A stretch of 64,000 nt of DNA from Lachnospira sp. UBA3212 (lineage in GTDB: Bacteria; Bacillota; Clostridia; Lachnospirales; Lachnospiraceae). Positions 9,203 through 16,644 of the stretch are shown here, one piece after another. The notes under the pieces are model-generated. The model saw only the letters and a program-made list of their open reading frames with translations, ran no database searches and was not told the DNA's origin. Every line of letters begins with the position of its first letter. Within the stretch, counting starts at the first letter, position 1. Both the position numbers and the translations under genes were made by a program. Location of the stretch: assembly GCA_002363615.1 (NCBI GenBank), contig DEWK01000020.1, forward strand, positions 1-64,000. Direction: 5' to 3'.

Positions 9203-9430
9203 AAAAAGTCCCAAGCATGTTTTCACATACTTGGGACGATTATATTTCGCGGTACCACCCAAATTCCGATTGCTCGGCACTTGATTGTCTGTTTAACGGA
9301 CAGTTCCGACCTCTCCTACTCTTGGTTCAAAGAAGCAGCTCCCGTGGGAAATTTCATCTAATGGCAGGGATGAAGAAGACTTACAGCCGATGATCTTCTC
9401 TCTCTTACATATACCATAAATTACTTAACA
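9203..9430 (-). promoter_or_regulatory. T-box leader of pheST
   Basis: On the minus strand the conserved T-box core GGGTGGTACCGCG lies at 9248-9260. Just after it is an intrinsic terminator (arms 9211-9221 and 9225-9235, then T5). Upstream are the typical GAGTAGG stretch and a Stem III-like hairpin with CTGTC/GACAG-type arms. Uncharged tRNA(Phe) should stabilise the antiterminator and allow pheST transcription. A UUC triplet in the GAGCTGCTTC segment is a good candidate specifier, but I could not fix the Stem I fold with certainty. This leader and its promoter account for the whole gap between pheS and the GH43 gene. Confidence 0.9.
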
Positions 9431-9478
9431 CGTTCTTCGCCTTTATGAAATTTTGGATGTCATTTTTGACACTTGTAA

Positions 9479-9507
9479 ATATTAGCACAAGCATTCAAAT
9501 CCGTCAA
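9479..9507 (-). promoter_or_regulatory. Promoter of the pheST T-box transcript
   Basis: TTGACG (9502-9507), a 17-base spacer and TAATAT (9479-9484). It starts five bases past the stop codon of the GH43 gene. Confidence 0.7.
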
Positions 9508-9511
9508 GGTC

Positions 9512-11707
9512 TTAATTTGTCTTTGCTCCCCAAACCATCAGGTTCGCGCCACAAACACTAAAGGTAAGGGTTTCATCTCTTGTAGCAAGTTCGTTGGCCT
9601 GCTTTACAAATACACCCTTATATTCCACTTCTGAAGTGGTGGCATTCGTATCAGAAATAGTCATCTTCATAACTACCTGATTTCCATTGGTAAGTGACCA
9701 GGTACCACTTGCTCCACCTGAAATCTTACCATCTTCGCTTAAGGTAACAGTAGTAGCATCAAAGATACCCTTTGTTGCATCTGTCGATGATCCACAATAT
9801 ACCTTCTGACGATACTGAGCAGAGAATGAATAGGTTCCTGCAATTTCAGAAGCTGCATAGGCAGTTTCATCATAGGTCTCACCTGAATACTCATATGGAG
9901 ATACTACAAGCCAACCATCTTCATTGATATACATCTGATGAACCTTATCGTTAAAGTTCTCTCCAGTGCTGCTATATCTGGTGTGATAAATCAAGTAAAT
10001 CTTACCATCGCTATCTACAAATGCTGAGTTATGGCCCTGAGCAGCTTCAATCTTTGTCTCCGACTTACCATACATCTTAACAGAACTCATGGCTCTCATT
10101 CCACGGAAACCGTTGTACTTGGTTGTAACTGAATTACCGTTGTAACCTACCGATGAATCCCAAGCAGTGTAAATTGCTGATGTACCATTCTGATCTACGA
10201 AAGGTCCGTTAATGCTTTCTGAACGGAAGATTCTCATATTGTAACCACCCTCTGTCTCAAGGTTACCAAGGGAAACAAAGAGATAGTAATAATCACCAGC
10301 ATGTAAGATATAAGGACCTTCACCAGAATTGTAGTAACCACCGGCGATCTTATATCCACAATATGGATCTTGCTCATTCACCTTATACTCACTATAGCCT
10401 GTGTACTCAGTGTCACGAAGACCAGTTGCTGTATCAAGCTTGATCTGATAGATACCAGCAGACCAGGAACCATAAGTCAACCAAAGGTTACCTTCTGCAT
10501 CGTACTCGACATTAGGGTCGATACAGTTCATCTTAGAAGTATCTGTTGAGTTGTATCTACCTGGAATTGCTTCATCCTCGCCTAAACCAAGAACTTCTCT
10601 AATATCAGAATAATCTGCTCTGGTAACCTCACCTGATCCCTCTGCAAAGTTTACTCTTGCAGAAATTGTCACATCTGAACCAGCGTAATTTATCTTATAC
10701 TTGGCAATGGCAACAGTCTGAGTAGTTACTCCCCCTGCACTGCCATCAAAACCTGAAAATACTACTTCATCTACATAGGTCCAATCTCCATCTAACTTGT
10801 CAGCAGTTAAAAGAACGATTGCAGAATGCCAGTCATTACCATTAACAGACATGTACATACACCACTTACCCATGTCTTCATTCCAGATTACATCTGGAGC
10901 CCAAAGGTTACCCTTTAACTGAGGATTCTCAGCGGTATAACAGTAGTTTGCCCAAACATCGCCAAATAAATCTTCATATTCTCTGTTGATATTATTAGTG
11001 AAACTCTGCCACTTCATAAGATCAGTAGACTTAGCCCAAGCCATATGTGAACCAAAGATATAGTAGGTTCCTGTCTCCTCATCCTTTACAATGGAAGGAT
11101 CATGAACACCTGCATTCACAATGTTGGCATTGCTAAAACTTGCATTTGCAGCAGCCTCTGCTACGATTGGTGTGGTAGCTTCCTTAAACATAGGAACCAT
11201 CCCACTTGCAAGTAAAGCACCAATTAAAATGGTTGCAGTTGTAGTATCAATGGCCTTCTTCTTTTTCTTCTTTCCAGCAACCAATAAAATGATTAAAACA
11301 ATAACAACAAGTAAGATCACTGCAGCGGCAATGATAATTACGGTCATATTTAAATCACTATGTTCTTTTCCCTCTGTAGTAAAAGTAAATGACTCGGTCT
11401 TACCGGCCTTTACTACATTAATTTTATCAATTTCCTTCTTTAAGCTTGCCTTATCATAAGAAATTGATGATGGGATATTAAGGGAACATGAACTAACACT
11501 AACATCATAATTGTTGGTATTCTTAAAAGATACGGTAAGTTTAACAGCTTCCCCCTCCTTGTACTCTTCACTGTCACTTGAAACTGTAACGGTCAAACCT
11601 TCTTTTGTTACTTCTCCATTCTTTGCTGCAAAAGCAGTACTTTGCATAACTACCATGGTTATCAAAGTAAGAAGAAGTAAGAATACCTTCTTTTTTGCTT
11701 TAAACAT
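9512..11707 (-). CDS. Exported GH43 (arabinanase-like) glycoside hydrolase with internal second export signal
   Basis: 731 residues. First a signal peptide (about 1-28, Ala-Phe-Ala-Ala), then an Ig-like domain of about 90 residues, a strong membrane helix (about 123-144) and a run of six lysines. A second hydrophobic stretch ending in Val-Ala-Glu-Ala-Ala-Ala (to residue 187) follows, then a GH43 five-bladed propeller. Candidate catalytic residues are Asp203 (His-Asp-Pro-Ser), Asp397 (Ile-Asp-Pro-Asn) and Glu463 (Gly-Glu-Gly-Pro), matching endo-1,5-alpha-arabinanases. The C-terminal 100 residues resemble the beta-rich domain found in that subfamily. AGGAGG lies six bases before the ATG at 11707, so this start is preferred to the ATG six bases upstream. 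Likely role: plant arabinan breakdown at or outside the cell surface. Exact substrate not provable from sequence. Confidence 0.9.
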   Translation of the reverse strand: MFKAKKKVFLLLLTLITMVVMQSTAFAAKNGEVTKEGLTVTVSSDSEEYKEGEAVKLTVSFKNTNNYDVSVSSCSLNIPSSISYDKASLKKEIDKINVVKAGKTESFTFTTEGKEHSDLNMTVIIIAAAVILLVVIVLIILLVAGKKKKKKAIDTTTATILIGALLASGMVPMFKEATTPIVAEAAANASFSNANIVNAGVHDPSIVKDEETGTYYIFGSHMAWAKSTDLMKWQSFTNNINREYEDLFGDVWANYCYTAENPQLKGNLWAPDVIWNEDMGKWCMYMSVNGNDWHSAIVLLTADKLDGDWTYVDEVVFSGFDGSAGGVTTQTVAIAKYKINYAGSDVTISARVNFAEGSGEVTRADYSDIREVLGLGEDEAIPGRYNSTDTSKMNCIDPNVEYDAEGNLWLTYGSWSAGIYQIKLDTATGLRDTEYTGYSEYKVNEQDPYCGYKIAGGYYNSGEGPYILHAGDYYYLFVSLGNLETEGGYNMRIFRSESINGPFVDQNGTSAIYTAWDSSVGYNGNSVTTKYNGFRGMRAMSSVKMYGKSETKIEAAQGHNSAFVDSDGKIYLIYHTRYSSTGENFNDKVHQMYINEDGWLVVSPYEYSGETYDETAYAASEIAGTYSFSAQYRQKVYCGSSTDATKGIFDATTVTLSEDGKISGGASGTWSLTNGNQVVMKMTISDTNATTSEVEYKGVFVKQANELATRDETLTFSVCGANLMVWGAKTN

Positions 11708-11758
11708 AAGCATCCTCCTATAAATAGTTATTCACCGTGCCTTGGCACTACTTTTTTT

Positions 11759-11787
11759 ATTATAGTATCAAACTCAAAAAAAGTCCA
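11759..11787 (-). promoter_or_regulatory. Promoter of the GH43 gene
   Basis: A consensus TATAAT -10 (11759-11764) has TGGACT 17 bases upstream as a weak -35. The leader contains a GTGCC/GGCAC mini-hairpin. Confidence 0.5.
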
Positions 11788-11867
11788 TAAAACATTGTGT
11801 CTTTTTTGTTGATTTTTCGTTGTTTTTTACAGTTATTTTTTTGATGTTTTTTGCTATTGGACCCTTC

Positions 11868-11896
11868 TTGCCAGATTTACCAAAAAATGCTATTAT
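11868..11896 (+). promoter_or_regulatory. Promoter of the BrkB/YihY gene
   Basis: TTGCCA (11868-11873), a 17-base spacer and TATTAT (11891-11896), 37 bases before the GTG start. It is divergent from the GH43 promoter. Confidence 0.55.
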
Positions 11897-11933
11897 AAAC
11901 AAGATAATCACATATAAGGGAGGAGGATTGCTT

Positions 11934-12899
11934 GTGATAAAAAAGCTATATAATAATCTTGTCTATTTTATGGCAAGGACGTCTGATGACAAGATTGGCG
12001 TATATAGTGCCCAGTCAGCATTTTTTATTCTTATGTCGATCTTCCCTATGGTCATGTTGGTATTTACCTTAATCGGTTATACCTCACTTTCCCAAAAGGA
12101 GGCCCTGACCCTGGTTGTTGACTACTTCCCTTCTTCCATTGAACCGATGATCGAACAGATTGTCAACGAGGTATATGGAGTATCTGGTTCTACCATGATT
12201 TCCGTTACCGGTATTGCTGCCATGTGGGCGGCAAGTAAGGGAGTATTTGCCATTAACACAGGAATGTATGGGGTTTATCGGGTAAAGGATAAGAGAAACT
12301 ACTTGGTAGCAAGAATCGCTTCGATTTTTTATACCATTCTCTTTTTGTTAATGATCATACTCACCTTGGTTTTACTGGTATTTGGAGAGCGAATCAAAAC
12401 CTTAGCAGACAAATATATTAATATCCCTGTGGTTCAAGAGAACAACCTTTTTGCTACGGTGCAATTTGTCTTTATTGAACGGTTTATTATTTTATTAACC
12501 ATTTTAACCATTTTCTTCCTCTTACTTTTTAAAAGTGTAAGACACCTAAGATATGGTTTAGGCCAGTTGCTCCCGGGAGCTCTTTTTTCAGCCTTGGGTT
12601 GGCTCTTATTTTCTAGGATTTTTTCAGCTTATGTAAACCAAACAAATCTTACCTACACCTATGGAAGTCTTACTGCCATTGTTGTATCTATGTTATGGTT
12701 ATACACCTGTATTTTTATTTTATTTTTAGGCTGTGAAATTAATGTAGTATTTAAGAATGAATTTCTTAAACTATCCAGATCCCTTCGTTATCGCAGACTT
12801 CTTAAGAGTCACAAGCGCAAGTTGAAGAAACGCAAAAAGAGAAAGGCCAGACAAGAAAGAAAGGAATTTAAAGATTCCAGAAAAGGAAGAAATTTATAA
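11934..12899 (+). CDS. YihY/BrkB family inner membrane protein
   Basis: 321 residues from a GTG start preceded by AAGGGAGGAGG at ideal spacing; the frame is open to 11820, but that region holds the promoter. Six membrane helices, an early Ser-Ala-Gln-Ser-Ala-Phe-Phe motif and the late Tyr-Gly-Ser-Leu stretch fit the YihY/BrkB family (once misnamed RNase BN). The last 45 residues are an extremely basic cytoplasmic tail rich in Lys/Arg, which could contact nucleic acid or acidic lipids. The molecular function of the family is unsettled; transport or envelope roles have been proposed. Confidence 0.88.
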   Translation: MIKKLYNNLVYFMARTSDDKIGVYSAQSAFFILMSIFPMVMLVFTLIGYTSLSQKEALTLVVDYFPSSIEPMIEQIVNEVYGVSGSTMISVTGIAAMWAASKGVFAINTGMYGVYRVKDKRNYLVARIASIFYTILFLLMIILTLVLLVFGERIKTLADKYINIPVVQENNLFATVQFVFIERFIILLTILTIFFLLLFKSVRHLRYGLGQLLPGALFSALGWLLFSRIFSAYVNQTNLTYTYGSLTAIVVSMLWLYTCIFILFLGCEINVVFKNEFLKLSRSLRYRRLLKSHKRKLKKRKKRKARQERKEFKDSRKGRNL

Positions 12900-12900
12900 A

Positions 12901-12934
12901 AAATACCCGAAGGAAAAACCTTCGGGTATTTTTT
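12901..12934. terminator. Terminator after the BrkB gene
   Basis: ATACCCGAAGG/CCTTCGGGTAT arms with an A5 loop, followed by T6 on the plus strand; A-rich flanks allow action on the minus strand as well. Confidence 0.85.
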
Positions 12935-12937
12935 AAG

Positions 12938-13107
12938 CCTGAAATACAGCTCCTGTACTTTGAGTCCTAGCGAAAGCTAGGTGGTGATCCGCAACAGCCA
13001 ACTCTGTCGTCCACTCTATGGAGGCTGGACATATCTTAACTGCGATTTAAGAAAACCTTCAAAGAAATGTAGGAACAAAATAAACAGAAGAAATTCTGTA
13101 TTTCAGG
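12938..13107 (+). ncRNA. Candidate structured non-coding RNA, class unknown
   Basis: The segment lies between two strong terminators and has no convincing reading frame. Its ends form a perfect 12-bp helix (12938-12949 with 13096-13107). Inside is a second helix (12951-12963 with 13059-13074, seven and six pairs around an A3 bulge). That helix encloses a GAAA-tetraloop hairpin (12966-12981), a CAGCC/GGCTG arm (12995-12999 with 13023-13027) and a CTTAA/TTAAG hairpin (13035-13051). The GAAA loop and A-rich unpaired stretches favour the plus strand. I compared it mentally with 6S, SRP, RNase P, tmRNA and common riboswitches and found no match. Confidence 0.6.
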
Positions 13108-13125
13108 TTACATTAATTATAAAAG

Positions 13126-13152
13126 AAAGGGCTTGTCATTGCAAGCCCTTTT
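13126..13152. terminator. Terminator shared by the candidate RNA and coaBC
   Basis: AAAGGGCTTG/CAAGCCCTTT arms with a six-base loop and a T run. It can end plus-strand transcription from the candidate RNA and minus-strand transcription from coaBC. Confidence 0.8.
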
Positions 13153-13161
13153 CCCTAGATT

Positions 13162-14358
13162 TCAATTAAAATATTTATGAGCAATTTTATTCAAAAGACT
13201 TTCTGCCACCTGACTTTTACTTAAAAGAGGCAGCTCTTCGATCTCATCTTTACTAATCAAAGTTACCACATTGGTATCGTGGCCAAATCCAGCCCCCTCT
13301 ACCTTTAAATTATTACAGACAATTAAATCTAAATTCTTTTTTTCTAATTTTTTCTTAGAATTCTCAATTAAATTTTCTGTCTCCATAGAAAAGCCTACTA
13401 ATACCTGGCCTTCCTTCTTAGCGGATCCAAGACTGCCCAGGATATCCCGGGTTCTTGTAAGAGGAATAAAAAGATTCTCCTCCGATTTTTTCATCTTTTG
13501 ATCCGATACACTACTTGGGGTATAGTCTGCCACGGCCGCAGATTTTATAATTAAATCTGCTTGTTTTCCTTCCGCCATAACAGCCTCATACATATCCCCT
13601 GCAGAAACCACAGGTATTAACTTTACTCCTACCGGTGGTTTAAGATTTGTAGGACCACTTATTAAACTAACCTCAGCCCCCATTCCATAAGCAACCTTAG
13701 CAATGGCATAACCCATTTTTCCAGTGGAATGGTTGGTAATATATCGAACAGGATCAATTGCTTCTTGAGTCGGTCCAGCAGTCACCAAGACCTTTTTCCC
13801 TAAAAGACATTTATCATAAGCCACACCGGCTATAATATACTCGAATAATTCCCAAGCCTCCGGCATTTTTCCAAGTCCCACATCATTACAGGCTAAAAGT
13901 CCCGTTGCCGGCTGAATCACCTGATAACCAAGGGATTCTAATTTTTTTAAATTATCCTGCACAATAGGATTTAAAAACATATTGGTGTTCATGGCTGGAG
14001 AAAGCAAAACAGGACATCTTACCGCAAGCAAGGTGGTGGTAAGCATATCATCTGCAATCCCTCCTGCCAACTTTCCAATCACATTGGCAGATGCTGGTGC
14101 CACCAGACAAAGGTCCGCCTTTTTAGCAAGAGAAATATGTTCTACCTCAAATTGAAAATCACGATCAAAGGTATCTACAATACACTTATTTCCAGTTAAG
14201 GTTTCAAACGTAATGGGATGAATAAAATTACATGCGTTTTTTGTCATAATCACATGAACCGTGGCATGGGCCTTTTTAAGCATACTTGCAAGGCTTGCAA
14301 TTTTATAAGCTGCAATACTTCCCGTCACTCCTAAAAGAATCGTTTTTCCCTTAAGCAT
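13162..14358 (-). CDS. coaBC: Bifunctional phosphopantothenoylcysteine decarboxylase / phosphopantothenate--cysteine ligase
   Basis: CoaBC joins cysteine to 4'-phosphopantothenate and then decarboxylates the product to 4'-phosphopantetheine. 398 residues, full length. The N-terminal FMN-binding CoaC domain (1-180) shows the Gly-Ser-Ile-Ala-Ala-Tyr-Lys start, His75-type catalytic context (Glu-His-Ile-Ser-Leu), and Pro-Ala-Met-Asn-Thr-Asn-Met. The CoaB domain (about 185-398) has Thr-Ala-Gly-Pro-Thr, Asn-His-Ser-Thr-Gly-Lys-Met-Gly and Ser-Ala-Ala-Val-Ala-Asp-Tyr. It is the last gene of panB-panC-panD-coaBC, nine bases after panD. Confidence 0.96.
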   Translation of the reverse strand: MLKGKTILLGVTGSIAAYKIASLASMLKKAHATVHVIMTKNACNFIHPITFETLTGNKCIVDTFDRDFQFEVEHISLAKKADLCLVAPASANVIGKLAGGIADDMLTTTLLAVRCPVLLSPAMNTNMFLNPIVQDNLKKLESLGYQVIQPATGLLACNDVGLGKMPEAWELFEYIIAGVAYDKCLLGKKVLVTAGPTQEAIDPVRYITNHSTGKMGYAIAKVAYGMGAEVSLISGPTNLKPPVGVKLIPVVSAGDMYEAVMAEGKQADLIIKSAAVADYTPSSVSDQKMKKSEENLFIPLTRTRDILGSLGSAKKEGQVLVGFSMETENLIENSKKKLEKKNLDLIVCNNLKVEGAGFGHDTNVVTLISKDEIEELPLLSKSQVAESLLNKIAHKYFN

Positions 14359-14367
14359 AAACCCTCC

Positions 14368-14760
14368 TTATTTATCATCTCCATAAAGGCCATGTTTTTC
14401 ATAATGATTGATTGAGGATACCTGATTGTTTTGGTCCACAAAAACCACCTTAGGCTTATGATCCTTAGCTTCCTCCTGGGACAAAGAACAAAAGCTCATA
14501 ATTACCACATGATCTCCTACCTGAACCAGTCTGGCCGCAGGACCATTTAAACAAACAATTCCAGAACCTGCTTGGCCGGGAATGGTATAGGTTTCTAATC
14601 TAGTTCCCGCCTCAACGTCTACAACTAAGACCTTCTCATAAGGCAAGATTCCAGAAGCATCTAGTAAATCAGAATCCAAAGTAATACTTCCTACATAATT
14701 TAAGGAAGCCTCTGTTACAGTAGCCCTATGAATTTTTGATTTTAACATCTCTAAGTTCAT
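14368..14760 (-). CDS. panD: Aspartate 1-decarboxylase
   Basis: PanD makes beta-alanine from aspartate for pantothenate synthesis. 130 residues. The self-cleavage site Gly-Ser is at residues 24-25 (in Tyr-Val-Gly-Ser-Ile-Thr), so the proenzyme can form the pyruvoyl cofactor. Lys9, Tyr59 and the Asn-Gly-Pro-Ala-Ala-Arg block near 72-77 are present as expected. A 119-base spacer separates it from panC, while it nearly abuts coaBC. Confidence 0.96.
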   Translation of the reverse strand: MNLEMLKSKIHRATVTEASLNYVGSITLDSDLLDASGILPYEKVLVVDVEAGTRLETYTIPGQAGSGIVCLNGPAARLVQVGDHVVIMSFCSLSQEEAKDHKPKVVFVDQNNQVSSINHYEKHGLYGDDK

Positions 14761-14781
14761 ATTTATTCCTTTCCGTAGGCT

Positions 14782-14855
14782 TCATAAGATAGCCTCATAC
14801 ACGTTTCCTAAGGTCAAAACTCTCACCTACTCCCACCCTTAAAGGTAGAGGGATT
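14782..14855 (-). other. Imperfect hairpin in the panC-panD spacer
   Basis: Within the 119-base gap, the minus strand reads CTCTACC-TTTAAG-GGTGGGAG, an imperfect stem with a bulged G, in a stretch of repeated AGTAGG/GGGAG motifs. A second small stem, AGGCT/AGCCT, lies nearer panD. It might be an mRNA-processing structure or the relic of an IS200/IS605-type end. No reading frame is present. Confidence 0.3.
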
Positions 14856-14879
14856 TATCCTACTAAAAGTAACTCTTCC

Positions 14880-15719
14880 CTAGAAAATAATATTGTCAAT
14901 CAATCTTGTCTTACCAACATACACAGCCATGGCAAGGAGGATCTGTCCTTCTACCTCCTCTACCGGCAAAAGGTTTGGCCATGAAACGATTTCTACATAA
15001 TCAATCTTTGCCAATGGCTCCTTTTCAATGATGGCAGATACCTCACGAAGTATTTTTTTACAATTCCTTTCTCCGGCCTCCAGCATCTGTTTCCCTACCT
15101 TTAGAGACTTAGAAAGTACCAAAGCTGCCTGTCTCTCCTCTGAAGAAAGATAGGTATTTCTAGAAGACTTAGCCAGACCATCCTCTTCACGAATAATTGG
15201 ACAACCGATGATTTCCATATCAAAATTCAAATCCTGAACCATATGCTTTACTACGGCTAGTTGTTGGGCATCCTTTTGTCCAAAGTAAGCGCGGTCTGCC
15301 CCAACAATATGGAAAAGTTTGGTAAGCACGGTACAAACTCCCCTAAAATGAATCGGTCTGGTTTTTCCGCAAAGTCCCTTGGTTAAAGTATTCATATCCA
15401 CAAAGGAGGAGAAATCCTCATGATACATTTCAGAAGCTTCCGGATGGAAAATTACATGGGCACCTGCCTCTTCACAAAGTTTCGCATCCTTATCTAAATC
15501 TCGTGGATAGGAAGCCAAGTCCTCGCTTGGTCCAAACTGCATAGGATTAACAAAGTCACTAACTACCACACGATCATTTTCAGCCACTGCCCGATCAATT
15601 AAACTTTTATGGCCTTCATGCAAATAACCCATGGTAGGAACAAGACCTACACGAAAGCCCTCTTTCCTCCATTCCTTCACCTGTGCTCTTAATTCATCAA
15701 TTGTTTCAATTATCTTCAT
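14880..15719 (-). CDS. panC: Pantothenate synthetase
   Basis: PanC condenses pantoate with beta-alanine using ATP through a pantoyl-adenylate. 279 residues. Class I nucleotidyltransferase signatures are intact: Pro-Thr-Met-Gly-Tyr-Leu-His-Glu-Gly-His (29-38) and the Lys-Ser-Ser-Arg-Asn loop (186-190, the KMSKS equivalent). Gly-Gln-Lys-Asp-Ala-Gln-Gln near 150 completes the site. It lies 16 bases after panB, in the order substrates are made and joined. Confidence 0.97.
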   Translation of the reverse strand: MKIIETIDELRAQVKEWRKEGFRVGLVPTMGYLHEGHKSLIDRAVAENDRVVVSDFVNPMQFGPSEDLASYPRDLDKDAKLCEEAGAHVIFHPEASEMYHEDFSSFVDMNTLTKGLCGKTRPIHFRGVCTVLTKLFHIVGADRAYFGQKDAQQLAVVKHMVQDLNFDMEIIGCPIIREEDGLAKSSRNTYLSSEERQAALVLSKSLKVGKQMLEAGERNCKKILREVSAIIEKEPLAKIDYVEIVSWPNLLPVEEVEGQILLAMAVYVGKTRLIDNIIF

Positions 15720-15735
15720 GGTATACTACCTCCAT

Positions 15736-16578
15736 TTATTTTGTAGCATCTTTAATTGCCTGCAGTACCTCTGCATCAATTTTATAGGTATGCTCTGTAG
15801 CAGGATAAGATCCACTCTTAACCGCTTTACTATACTCTTCAACACCAATACGGATTTCTTTTCCAACCTCTGCAAAATGCTTTACAAACTTTGGAACATA
15901 GTCTGAAAACATGCCAAGCATATCAGCATATACTAAAACCTGGGCATCTGTTTCATTGCCGGCACCAATTCCAATGGTTGCCGCTTTTTTTAGTTTGCTT
16001 GTAATATAAGCTGCCAGGTCAAAAGGAACACACTCTAAGGTAATGGCAAAACATCCTGCTTCCTCTAATGCCATGGCATCATAAACCAACTGCTTACCAG
16101 CTTCTAAGGATTTTCCCTGTACCTTGTATCCACCAAAAGCATTGATGGATTGCGGAGTTAAACCAATATGACCACATACAGGAATACCAGCATCTACAAT
16201 CTTTTTGATTCTAGGAGCAAGTTTTGCTCCTCCCTCAATCTTTACTGCATTGGCGTGACCTTCCTTCATAAGTCGACCTGCATTTACCAAGGCATCATAA
16301 TCTGAGGTCTGGTAAGACATAAATGGCATATCACAAACCACAAGGGTATCTGGTGCACCCCTTTTAACGGCTGCACAGTGGTGAATCATATCCTCCACTG
16401 TTACAGACAAGGTGTCATCATAACCAAGCATCACATTTCCCAGAGAGTCTCCAACTAAAATACTATCAACCCCTGCTTGTGCAAGTAATTTTGCGGTGGA
16501 ATAATCATATGCTGTAAGCATAGTCAGTTTTTCATGATTTTTTTTGGCGTCAAAATAAGTTGTTACTGTTGTTTTCAT
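15736..16578 (-). CDS. panB: 3-methyl-2-oxobutanoate hydroxymethyltransferase
   Basis: PanB transfers a one-carbon unit from methylenetetrahydrofolate to alpha-ketoisovalerate, giving ketopantoate. 280 residues. Metal and substrate motifs are visible: Leu-Val-Gly-Asp-Ser-Leu-Gly, Asp-Met-Pro-Phe-Met-Ser-Tyr, Lys-Ile-Glu-Gly-Gly, and Gly-His-Ile-Gly-Leu-Thr-Pro-Gln. AAAAGGAGA lies nine bases before the ATG at 16578, so the upstream in-frame TTG at 16584 is rejected. It begins the pantothenate cluster 49 bases after the alaS terminator hairpin region. No panE is seen. Confidence 0.96.
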   Translation of the reverse strand: MKTTVTTYFDAKKNHEKLTMLTAYDYSTAKLLAQAGVDSILVGDSLGNVMLGYDDTLSVTVEDMIHHCAAVKRGAPDTLVVCDMPFMSYQTSDYDALVNAGRLMKEGHANAVKIEGGAKLAPRIKKIVDAGIPVCGHIGLTPQSINAFGGYKVQGKSLEAGKQLVYDAMALEEAGCFAITLECVPFDLAAYITSKLKKAATIGIGAGNETDAQVLVYADMLGMFSDYVPKFVKHFAEVGKEIRIGVEEYSKAVKSGSYPATEHTYKIDAEVLQAIKDATK

Positions 16579-16606
16579 TAACAAAACTCTCCTTTTCTAA
16601 ATTCGA

Positions 16607-16629
16607 CAAAAGTGCGCCATTTGGCGCAC
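16607..16629 (-). terminator. Terminator between alaS and panB
   Basis: GTGCGCC/GGCGCAC arms around a four-base loop, then TTTTG on the minus strand. No separate promoter is obvious in the 28 bases left before panB, so some read-through into the pantothenate genes is likely. Confidence 0.75.
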
Positions 16630-16644
16630 TCTAATCATATCTTC

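Noticed and set aside
12938..13107. A 6S RNA call for the folded intergenic region
   Set aside because: 6S RNA is mostly one long hairpin with a central bubble; here the core is a multi-branched loop with a 5'-side tetraloop hairpin. I left the class open.
12981..13169. A 62-codon plus-strand open frame
   Set aside because: It overlaps the folded RNA region and a terminator, has no ribosome binding site, and its product is unlike any protein family.
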